Positions 1 through 5,268 of a DNA stretch of 6,044 nucleotides are shown here, in pieces. The stretch is from Clostridia bacterium (GTDB lineage Bacteria; Bacillota; Clostridia; Oscillospirales; RGIG577). The DNA lies in the NCBI GenBank assembly GCA_017419325.1, contig JAFOLN010000105.1, positions 1 through 6,044 on the forward strand, given 5' to 3'. The notes under the pieces were generated by a model. That model did not search any database and had not been told where the DNA came from. It saw nothing but the letters and a program-made list of their open reading frames with translations. Every line of letters starts with the position of its first letter. Positions within the stretch are counted from its first letter, which is position 1. The position numbers and the translations under genes were made by a program.

Positions 1-2135
1 CGGGGATAGATGCCCTTGAATACTCTCACCGTGTCGCCCGCCATGTTCGAGGCGAATACGAGGGTATCTTCGGTAAACCTGTATTTGTTTATAAGCGTTT
101 TTGTAACGCCGTTGTAATACGAGGAGTAGTCCTTTGACGTATCGACAAATTCGGGGGCGCCTGCGTAAATATTAAGTGAAACGATATTTCCCGCTTTGTC
201 GGTCTCGTATCCGCAGAGCACGCAGGGTGCGCCGCTTTCGGCCTTGGCCGCGTTCAACGATGAAGCAAAGTTTTCATATGTGAGTCCCGCCGCCGCGTTT
301 TCCGTTACGTCAAGGGTCATGCTGTGTTCGTCGGTACCCTGTCCTGTCACACGAAAGCTGCCGTTCGCGGTTCTTTGTGCGTCACTTACAAGCATAGATG
401 CGTTTGAATATGTCTGCTCATCGTCGGGAGAACTGCCCTTCGGTATTACGGTAACGAGCGCCTTTGCGTTCCAGTCGCCAAGAATCTTAACGCCTGTAAT
501 GTCGATGCTGTCGCAGTTATCAATACGGGGGTATTCTCCTGTGAATACATCAGTCTTGCCGGACGCTTCATTTATGACAAATATAACGGCATCGTCTTCA
601 AGCGAATATTTTTTATTGAACACACGCGTACTCTGATTGAAATATGTCTTATATTCGCCGGAAGTATTCGCGGTATCATAAGGACAGCTGTAAACCCTGA
701 GCGAGGTGACAGCCCCTTCGCCGTCTGTTCTGTATTCACAAAGCACATAAGGCAGATCGTCCTTAACGGCTGCCGCAGAAAAAGCCTCACTTAAATTTTC
801 GTAGGTGAGAGCGCGGGCAGTCGTTTTTGTTTCACCGTATTCGTAAAAGTATTCCTTAAGCCCTGTCGATTCGTTCGCCTTTACGACAAACCCGGTGCTT
901 GTGCCGCTTTTATCTATGGCGTTTATTCTGAAGTCACCGTGCTCGTCCGGGGTGCTTTCAAGACCTGTAAGAACAATATAACTGCCGCCTGTCGGGTCTA
1001 TATATTCTGCGGAGATGAGCATTCCTCCGAAATCATCGGTGTACCACAGATCGAACTGATCGCCGACTTCCGCATAGACCGTCGCGCGGTAAACAAGCTC
1101 CATGTAGCTTCCGGAGTGTACGGGATTGGTTCTGTATGAATTGCCGCGGAACACGAAGTTTTCACAATCTATTATCTTTTCAAGAGTGAGAGTATCGTGG
1201 CTGAGTTTTGTGAATGAGGCGTTATGCGTAGTTTTATACAAGCCGATTTCATCGAACGTCGGGCCTCTCCAAAGTGCATAGGAAACCGCAGAAAGAGAAT
1301 CCAGACCCTTCGATACAGCGCCGTCGCAGTAATATACGACCCAGTCGCCCACGCCGATATCCGAGATGTCTTTACTCCAAGGGTAGGGCGAGCCGTTTGC
1401 ATCAATGCGGCTTATGGGGCCGCGGCCTTGAAAAACAATACTGTCAGCCGTCACCGCGTGCACCTTATCGAAACCGTATACCGTTCTTTCAATAACGTCG
1501 TATTTGCCGTTAATATCCGTGTCTGTAAACGTCCATATAACAGGCAGCAGCTCACGGGTTCCCACGAAGTTCGCAAGGTCGGTCTCGGAAGCGGATGCGG
1601 TCTCCGGCGTCGTGAAATCGAAACTGCCCCATTCCTCGTTGTTCTCGATAACCGTCACGTAATCGTCAAGCACGGCCTTCTTTTCAACGTCATCGACTAA
1701 ATACGTTATCTGATGGCGGGAAAGGTCGTCACCGACAAGGCCTTTTATCATAATATGCGGCAACGTAAAGCTGTTTTTCTCTCCGTCCGTGGGCATTTCC
1801 ACGCATTCCGTCTTTGCCGTGAACGTGCCCGCGTTGAGCCAGATGAGCTTCACCGTGCCGCCCGCCGAAACGTCCGCCGTGCCGGGCTTTGAAAACATCT
1901 GAAACGATACCATCTTTCCGTTTTCATCGTACACCGCCGCGAATGCGGGGGCGTCGGACGAAACGCCGCCGGAAACGGTCAGTACGCCGTCTTCGACAAA
2001 GTAAGCCATAGTTTCTCCCGTGGATGCGTCGTTAAGGTAACGCATACCGTCCGCGCCGTCCGCCATGCCGACTATGGGCAGCATGACTAATAACATGCAC
2101 AGCGCGATGACAAGACTTACAACCTTCTTTTTCAT
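1..2135 (-). CDS. Large secreted modular cell-surface protein, C-terminus beyond window
   Basis: An uninterrupted frame of 711 codons runs from an ATG at 2135 to the left edge without a stop, so the C-terminal part is missing. The start is set by a strong Shine-Dalgarno (GAAGGAGG, 5 nt upstream) and a signal peptide at residues 1-25. Residues 41-115 read as a beta-rich module (DGVLTVSGG, AVYDENGKMVS, GGTVKLIWLN) like those in long exported proteins of gut Clostridia. An EF-hand-like loop follows at 205-216, a module with DISDIGVGDWVVYY at about 228-270, a beta-rich stretch with GDQFDLWYTDDFGG at 315-380, and two diverged 94-residue repeats at 443-536 and 618-711. The protein is acidic and has no visible catalytic motif, transmembrane helix after the signal, or SLH, LPXTG or dockerin anchor; an anchor could lie in the missing part. 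It is separated from the leu genes by a terminator, so it is probably its own transcription unit. Export is well supported. The surface-protein label rests on recalled resemblance, and the function is unknown. Confidence 0.85.
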   Translation of the reverse strand, partial: MKKKVVSLVIALCMLLVMLPIVGMADGADGMRYLNDASTGETMAYFVEDGVLTVSGGVSSDAPAFAAVYDENGKMVSFQMFSKPGTADVSAGGTVKLIWLNAGTFTAKTECVEMPTDGEKNSFTLPHIMIKGLVGDDLSRHQITYLVDDVEKKAVLDDYVTVIENNEEWGSFDFTTPETASASETDLANFVGTRELLPVIWTFTDTDINGKYDVIERTVYGFDKVHAVTADSIVFQGRGPISRIDANGSPYPWSKDISDIGVGDWVVYYCDGAVSKGLDSLSAVSYALWRGPTFDEIGLYKTTHNASFTKLSHDTLTLEKIIDCENFVFRGNSYRTNPVHSGSYMELVYRATVYAEVGDQFDLWYTDDFGGMLISAEYIDPTGGSYIVLTGLESTPDEHGDFRINAIDKSGTSTGFVVKANESTGLKEYFYEYGETKTTARALTYENLSEAFSAAAVKDDLPYVLCEYRTDGEGAVTSLRVYSCPYDTANTSGEYKTYFNQSTRVFNKKYSLEDDAVIFVINEASGKTDVFTGEYPRIDNCDSIDITGVKILGDWNAKALVTVIPKGSSPDDEQTYSNASMLVSDAQRTANGSFRVTGQGTDEHSMTLDVTENAAAGLTYENFASSLNAAKAESGAPCVLCGYETDKAGNIVSLNIYAGAPEFVDTSKDYSSYYNGVTKTLINKYRFTEDTLVFASNMAGDTVRVFKGIYP
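3..284 (-). repeat. Internal protein repeat, copy B (residues 618-711)
   Basis: This is the second 94-residue unit, from LTYEN to GIYP, 175 residues downstream of copy A and ending at the window edge. The residues before each unit (with GFVVKANE and SFRVTGQG) look loosely alike, so the full repeating block may be longer than the core. More copies may follow outside the window. Confidence 0.75.
528..809 (-). repeat. Internal protein repeat, copy A (residues 443-536)
   Basis: This 94-residue unit starts LTYEN and ends GEYP. It aligns without gaps to residues 618-711, with about 35 of 94 positions identical by hand count. Shared landmarks are LTYEN, the VLC-x-Y-x-TD turn, the SL-x-x-Y strand, a KY pair and the final G-x-YP. 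Charged turns alternate with short hydrophobic strands, which suggests a beta-rich fold. Confidence 0.75.
1488..1523 (-). other. EF-hand/dockerin-like calcium-binding loop in the surface protein (residues 205-216)
   Basis: The 12-residue stretch DTDINGKYDVIE has D at 1, D at 3, N at 5, G at 6, D at 9 and E at 12, the ligand spacing of a canonical EF-hand or dockerin calcium loop. Position 8 is Tyr rather than the usual Ile, Leu or Val. Only one loop is visible, so it may be an isolated calcium site that stiffens the modular chain. Binding is inferred from the motif alone. Confidence 0.55.
2061..2135 (-). other. Sec signal peptide of the surface protein (residues 1-25)
   Basis: The protein begins MKKK, followed by a hydrophobic core (VVSLVIALCMLLVMLPIVG) and the small-residue end GMA before DG. 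This is the n-h-c layout of a signal peptidase I substrate, with cleavage most likely after Ala25. There is no cysteine at the cleavage point, so it is not a lipoprotein signal. The exact site is inferred. Confidence 0.85.
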
Positions 2136-2140
2136 GCTGT

Positions 2141-2148
2141 CCTCCTTC
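2141..2148 (-). promoter_or_regulatory. Ribosome binding site of the surface-protein gene
   Basis: GAAGGAGG on the minus strand lies 5 nt before the ATG at 2135. It is a near-full complement to the 16S rRNA tail. It fixes the start codon and predicts strong translation. Confidence 0.9.
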
Positions 2149-2156
2149 TCTTTTGC

Positions 2157-2182
2157 GGGGACTTTGGTATACTTTTGTCCCC
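2157..2182. repeat. Tripartite near-palindrome, copy 1 (proximal to the surface gene)
   Basis: The 26-bp element has the layout GGGGAC-N4-GTATAC-N4-GTCCCC, with N4 fillers TTTG and TTTT on the plus strand. The outer arms are perfect 6-bp inverted repeats and the centre is itself a palindrome, so the element is symmetrical apart from the fillers. It ends 8 bp upstream of the Shine-Dalgarno. If transcribed, the outer arms could pair as a 6-bp stem around a 14-nt loop. It may be an operator half or a repetitive-element end; the binding factor is unknown. Confidence 0.75.
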
Positions 2183-2190
2183 GTATCAGC

Positions 2191-2219
2191 TTGCGCTACA
2201 GGTAGCGGCATGGTATAAT
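2191..2219 (+). promoter_or_regulatory. Possible plus-strand promoter between the two palindromes
   Basis: TTGCGC (2191-2196), a 17-bp spacer, then a perfect TATAAT (2214-2219) preceded by TG at the extended -10 position. It would transcribe rightward, away from the surface gene and into the 3' end of leuB on the antisense strand. No coding frame with a ribosome binding site follows. It may be a chance match in AT-rich DNA or the start of an antisense or small RNA. Confidence 0.25.
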
Positions 2220-2250
2220 GGAATTGTCAAAATATAGCCGTATTTCAAAT

Positions 2251-2276
2251 GGGGACTAAGGTATACAATTATCCCC
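2251..2276. repeat. Tripartite near-palindrome, copy 2 (distal)
   Basis: This copy has the same layout: GGGGAC, TAAG, GTATAC, AATT, ATCCCC. It matches copy 1 at 21 of 26 positions in direct orientation and 20 of 26 in inverted orientation, so relative orientation cannot be decided. Start-to-start distance is 94 bp, close to nine turns of B-DNA. One outer base pair is broken (ATCCCC instead of GTCCCC). The 68 bp between the copies hold no gene. Confidence 0.75.
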
Positions 2277-2312
2277 AAATTATTTTGGCGTAAAAAGCAA
2301 TTCCTTAAGTTC

Positions 2313-2341
2313 ATTTTACTATAAGGCGTCACATGATGCAA
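2313..2341 (-). promoter_or_regulatory. Candidate promoter for the surface-protein gene
   Basis: On the minus strand TTGCAT (2336-2341) is followed after 17 bp by TAAAAT (2313-2318). The -10 box matches the housekeeping consensus at 5 of 6 positions, the -35 at only 3 of 6. It lies between the leu terminator and the distal palindrome, and would give a leader of roughly 170 nt carrying both palindromes. The AT-rich region offers weaker alternatives, so this is only the best candidate seen. Confidence 0.3.
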
Positions 2342-2363
2342 CAAATGTGCGCTTTTATCACAC

Positions 2364-2400
2364 AAAAAAACCTGCCCGGGCATAGCCGTCCGGGCAGGTT
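2364..2400 (-). terminator. Intrinsic terminator of the leu operon
   Basis: On the minus strand AACCTGCCCGG and CCGGGCAGGTT form a perfect 11-bp GC-rich stem around a 10-nt loop, followed by a U tract (seven T counting the last two of the stem). It begins 29 nt after the leuB stop. The T tract is only on the side that serves minus-strand transcription, so it ends the leu message and insulates the next gene from readthrough. Confidence 0.93.
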
Positions 2401-2429
2401 CAATCTTATGTTTATGCTTTTTTCGCGTC

Positions 2430-3500
2430 TCAGAGCTTTGCGAGCACCAGCGCGCCCATTTCGGTGCAGGACACGCGCTTTGCGCCCTCCTGCATGATGT
2501 CGGCGGTGCGGTAGCCCTCGTCGAGCACGTCGTTTACCGCCGCCTCGATGTCGTCGGCCTCCTTCGCCATGTCGAAGGAGTAGCGGAGCATCATTGCAAC
2601 GGAAAGGATGGTGCCAAGGGGGTTCGCAAGGTCCTTGCCCGCGATGTCCGGGGCGGAGCCGTGGATGGGCTCGTACATGCCGCGGGTGCCCGAAGAGAGC
2701 GACGCGGACGGCATCATGCCGATGGAGCCCGTGAGCATGGACGCCTCGTCGGAGAGGATGTCGCCGAACATGTTCTCCGTTACGATAACGTCGAACTGGG
2801 TCGGGTTCTTTATAAGCTGCATTGCGGCGTTGTCAACCAAAACGTCGCTGTACTGCACCTCGGGATACTCTTCGCTTAAGCGGTGCATTACCTTTCTCCA
2901 GAGGCGGGACGTCTCTATAACGTTCGCCTTGTCAACGCTTGCGAGCTTCTTGTTTCTCTTCATGGCCGTCTCGAAGGCAACGCGGCCTATGCGCTCTATC
3001 TCATGCTCGGAGTAGGGCATAACGTCGGTGGCAACGAGCTCGCCGTTTACTTCCTCCGTCTTCTTGGGGCCGAAGTATACGCCGCCCGTAAGCTCTCTTA
3101 CGATGAGCAGGTCTATGCCGTTCTTCGTTATGTCGCTCTTTAAGGGCGACGCGTCGGCAAGCTGCAAAAAGAGCTTGGTGGGGCGAAGGTTAGCAAAGAG
3201 CTCAAGCTCTTTTCTTACGGCCAGAAGCGCCTTTTCGGGGCGTATGTCGGCGGGACAGCCGTCCCACTTGGGACCGCCCACCGCGCCGAGGAGCACGCTG
3301 TCGGAGGCCTTGCACTTCGCCATGCCTTCCTCGGTTATCGGAACGCCGTATTTGTCTATGGAGCAGCCGCCGATGTCCACGTAAGTGTAGTCGAACTTAT
3401 GGCCGTATTTTTCGCCTATCTTGTCAAGCACCTTTATGGCCTGAGCGATGATCTCCGGGCCGATGCCGTCGCCCGCAAGCACGGTTATCTTTTTGTTCAT
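2430..3500 (-). CDS. leuB: 3-isopropylmalate dehydrogenase
   Basis: This cytoplasmic enzyme performs NAD-dependent oxidative decarboxylation of 3-isopropylmalate, leading to 2-ketoisocaproate in leucine synthesis. The 356-residue length is full for the family. It opens with a dinucleotide-binding segment containing GDGIGPE (10-16). The substrate arginines are R96 (in LLAVRKELELF), R106 (NLRPTKL) and R135 (VRELTGG), with the catalytic pair Y142 and K191 (SVDKANV). The metal-ligand aspartates are D223 (LVDNAAMQL), D247 and D251 (ENMFGDILSDEAS). HGSAPDIAGK at 280-289 is the NAD-adenosine loop. The residue pattern, with R96 in the LLAVRKEL helix, favours LeuB over isocitrate or homoisocitrate dehydrogenase, and the leu context agrees. 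The ATG directly follows the leuD stop with no gap, and its Shine-Dalgarno lies in the leuD tail. It is the last gene of the operon, 29 nt before the terminator. Confidence 0.97.
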   Translation of the reverse strand: MNKKITVLAGDGIGPEIIAQAIKVLDKIGEKYGHKFDYTYVDIGGCSIDKYGVPITEEGMAKCKASDSVLLGAVGGPKWDGCPADIRPEKALLAVRKELELFANLRPTKLFLQLADASPLKSDITKNGIDLLIVRELTGGVYFGPKKTEEVNGELVATDVMPYSEHEIERIGRVAFETAMKRNKKLASVDKANVIETSRLWRKVMHRLSEEYPEVQYSDVLVDNAAMQLIKNPTQFDVIVTENMFGDILSDEASMLTGSIGMMPSASLSSGTRGMYEPIHGSAPDIAGKDLANPLGTILSVAMMLRYSFDMAKEADDIEAAVNDVLDEGYRTADIMQEGAKRVSCTEMGALVLAKL

Positions 3501-3989
3501 TTATTCTTTCTCCTTAAGCGACTTCAAAAGTCCGCCTTTTTCGATGATATTCTGTATAAATTCGGGGAAGGGCTGAGCCTTGTACGTCTTGCCCGTCGTA
3601 ATATCGGTTATTACGCCCGTCGTAAAGTCAACGCTTACCTCGTCGCCCGCCGATATCTCCTCGGCAGCCTCGGGGCATTCGAGGATGGGAAGGCCGATGT
3701 TTATGGCGTTTCTGTAGAATATGCGCGCAAAGCTCTTTGCGATGACGCAGCCCGTCTCGCACGTCTTTATAACGAGGGGAGCGTGCTCGCGGGAGGAGCC
3801 GCAGCCGAAGTTCCAGCCGGCCACCATAACGTCGCCCGCCTTGACCTTGTTTACGAAGTCCGCGTCGATGTCCTCCATGCAGTGCTGCGCCAGCTCCTTA
3901 GCGTCGGAGCTGTTAAGGTAGCGCGCGGGGATTATAACGTCGGTGTCCACGTTGTCGGGATATTTGAAAACCTTACCCTGAGTATTCAT
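3501..3989 (-). CDS. leuD: 3-isopropylmalate dehydratase small subunit
   Basis: This is the swivelling small subunit of isopropylmalate isomerase, which pairs with LeuC to convert 2-isopropylmalate to 3-isopropylmalate through a dehydration-rehydration step. At 162 residues it is the short LeuD form found in Clostridia and archaea, not the roughly 200-residue enterobacterial form. It shows the N-terminal DNVDTDVIIPARYL (12-25), the substrate phosphate/carboxylate loop GCGSSREHAP (62-71) with R67, then CVIAKSFARIFYRNAINIGLP (81-101). The specificity loop after Arg23 reads YLNSS. Some short LeuD-like proteins serve homoaconitase, but the flanking leuA, leuC and leuB point to leucine synthesis. 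It starts 2 nt after the leuC stop with a strong Shine-Dalgarno in the leuC end, and its stop abuts leuB. Confidence 0.95.
   Translation of the reverse strand: MNTQGKVFKYPDNVDTDVIIPARYLNSSDAKELAQHCMEDIDADFVNKVKAGDVMVAGWNFGCGSSREHAPLVIKTCETGCVIAKSFARIFYRNAINIGLPILECPEAAEEISAGDEVSVDFTTGVITDITTGKTYKAQPFPEFIQNIIEKGGLLKSLKEKE
3509..3514 (-). promoter_or_regulatory. Ribosome binding site of leuB, inside leuD
   Basis: AGGAGA on the minus strand lies 8 nt before the leuB ATG and within the last codons of leuD. Because stop and start abut, ribosomes finishing leuD can reload directly, which predicts translational coupling. Confidence 0.8.
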
Positions 3990-3991
3990 TC

Positions 3992-5251
3992 TTATACCTC
4001 CTTCGGAACGGTGATGTGGCCCGTAAGCGCGCTTGAAGCCGCCGTCTGGGGGCTTGCAAGGTATACCTCGCTGTCAACGTGGCCCATGCGTCCCACGAAG
4101 TTGCGGTTCGTCGTTGCGACGCAGCGCTCGCCCGCCGCAAGTATGCCCATGTATCCGCCGAGGCACGGGCCGCAGGTGGGAGTAGATACTACCGCGCCCG
4201 CCTCCATGAAGGCGGTAACGTAGCCGCGCTCGATGCATTCCTTCATTATCTGCATCGTGGCGGGGATTATTATGCAGCGCACGCCGTCTGCGACCTTATT
4301 GCCCTTAAGCACCTTGTATGCGTTCTCCATGTCCTCCATGCGGCCGTTGGTGCAGCTTCCGATTACAACCTGGTCTATCTTTATATCGGTAAGCTCGGCT
4401 GCCGGATGGGTGTTCTCCGGGAGATGGGGGCAGCTTACGGTGGGAGTGATGGCCGAAAGGTCGATGTCTATCGTCTTTTCGTATTCCGCGTCGGGATCGG
4501 CCGCATATATAACGGGCTCTCTTTCGCTTCTGCCCGTAAGGTATGCCATGGTCACGTCGTCAACGGGGAATATGCCGTTTTTCGCGCCGGCCTCTATCGC
4601 CATGTTGCAGATGCAGAGGCGGTCGTCCATGGTGAGGTTCTTAACGCCGTCGCCCACGAACTCCATGCTCTTATAGAGCGCGCCGTCAACGCCTATCATG
4701 CCGATTATCGTAAGGATTACGTCCTTGCCGCCGCAGTTCTTCGGGAGCTTGCCCGTAAGATTGAACTTTATCGCGGAGGGCACCTTGAACCATGCCGTGC
4801 CCGTTGCCATGCCGGCCGCCATGTCGGTGCTGCCCACACCGGTGGAGAACGCGCCCAGCGCGCCGTAGGTGCAGGTGTGGCTGTCGGCGCCTATGATGCA
4901 GTCGCCCGCCGTAACTACGCCCTGCTCGGGCAGGAGCGCATGCTCAACGCCCATCTTGCCCACGTCGTAGAAGTGGCTCACGCAGTGGGAGCAGGCGAAG
5001 TCGCGGCACTGCTTCGACTGGGTAGCCGCCTTTATATCCTTGTTGGGTACAAAGTGGTCAAGCACTATGGCCACCTTGTCCTTATCGAAGACCTTGTCAA
5101 AGCCGGCCTTGTTGAACTCGTTTATCGCAACGGGAGTCGTTATGTCGTTGCCCAGCACGATATCGAGCTTCGCGCTTATGAGCTGTCCGGCGGTAACGCT
5201 GTCAAGCCCCGCGTGCGCGGCTAAGATCTTCTGAGTCATGGTCATTCCCAT
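3992..5251 (-). CDS. leuC: 3-isopropylmalate dehydratase large subunit
   Basis: This aconitase-family subunit carries the [4Fe-4S] cluster and most of the active site of isopropylmalate isomerase. The 419-residue length fits the shorter two-subunit LeuC class. The cluster cysteines are C300 in VVIGSCTNGR and C360 and C363 in TPTCGPCLGG. Other family landmarks are VLGNDITTP (32-40), LDHFVPN (64-70), GADSHTCTYGALGAFSTGVGS (121-141, given here only as a landmark span) and GRMGHVDSEVYLASP (397-411). Three in-frame ATGs occur at residues 1, 3 and 5; the first is chosen because AAGGAGGA sits 9 nt upstream, while the others are farther from it. It lies 15 nt after leuA and 2 nt before leuD, matching the need for equal LeuC and LeuD. 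A homoaconitase or dimethylmalate role is possible for this class, but the operon argues for leucine. Confidence 0.96.
   Translation of the reverse strand: MGMTMTQKILAAHAGLDSVTAGQLISAKLDIVLGNDITTPVAINEFNKAGFDKVFDKDKVAIVLDHFVPNKDIKAATQSKQCRDFACSHCVSHFYDVGKMGVEHALLPEQGVVTAGDCIIGADSHTCTYGALGAFSTGVGSTDMAAGMATGTAWFKVPSAIKFNLTGKLPKNCGGKDVILTIIGMIGVDGALYKSMEFVGDGVKNLTMDDRLCICNMAIEAGAKNGIFPVDDVTMAYLTGRSEREPVIYAADPDAEYEKTIDIDLSAITPTVSCPHLPENTHPAAELTDIKIDQVVIGSCTNGRMEDMENAYKVLKGNKVADGVRCIIIPATMQIMKECIERGYVTAFMEAGAVVSTPTCGPCLGGYMGILAAGERCVATTNRNFVGRMGHVDSEVYLASPQTAASSALTGHITVPKEV
3996..4004 (-). promoter_or_regulatory. Ribosome binding site of leuD, inside leuC
   Basis: GAAGGAGGT on the minus strand lies 6 nt before the leuD ATG and overlaps the final codons of leuC. 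It supports the ATG at 3989 as the start and coupled synthesis of the two subunits. Confidence 0.9.
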
Positions 5252-5260
5252 ATATTGATT

Positions 5261-5268
5261 TCCTCCTT
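5261..5268 (-). promoter_or_regulatory. Ribosome binding site of leuC, overlapping the leuA stop
   Basis: AAGGAGGA on the minus strand shares bases with the leuA TAA stop (5267-5269) and lies 9 nt before the first leuC ATG. This decides among the three nearby in-frame ATGs in favour of the one at 5251. Confidence 0.85.

Noticed and set aside
196..1700. Several plus-strand open frames (e.g. 196-636, 939-1139, 1224-1700) and minus-strand frames at 572-790 and 1172-1405
   Set aside because: All lie inside the 711-codon surface-protein frame, which has the signal peptide, ribosome binding site and internal repeats.
2186..2383. Small minus-strand frame (65 codons) in the intergenic gap
   Set aside because: Its ATG lies in the leu terminator hairpin, there is no Shine-Dalgarno, the frame runs through the palindromic element and spacer, and the product resembles nothing I know.
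2369..2400. The leu terminator hairpin as a bidirectional terminator
   Set aside because: On the plus strand the stem is followed by CAATCTTATG rather than a T run, so it serves only minus-strand transcription.
2136..2429. Riboswitch, T-box or CRISPR array in the intergenic gap
   Set aside because: No T-box or known aptamer consensus is visible, and only two copies of the repeat with a 68-bp spacer are present. Any leucine-responsive leader would lie upstream of leuA, outside the window.
3399..4223. Plus-strand open frame (274 codons) spanning leuD and its flanks
   Set aside because: It crosses the ends of three well-supported minus-strand genes, has biased composition and no domain signal.
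4079..5224. Long plus-strand open frame (381 codons) opposite leuC
   Set aside because: It is the antisense shadow of a GC-rich leuC. The translation is rich in Ala, His, Arg and Tyr with no recognisable domain, and no ribosome binding site was found.
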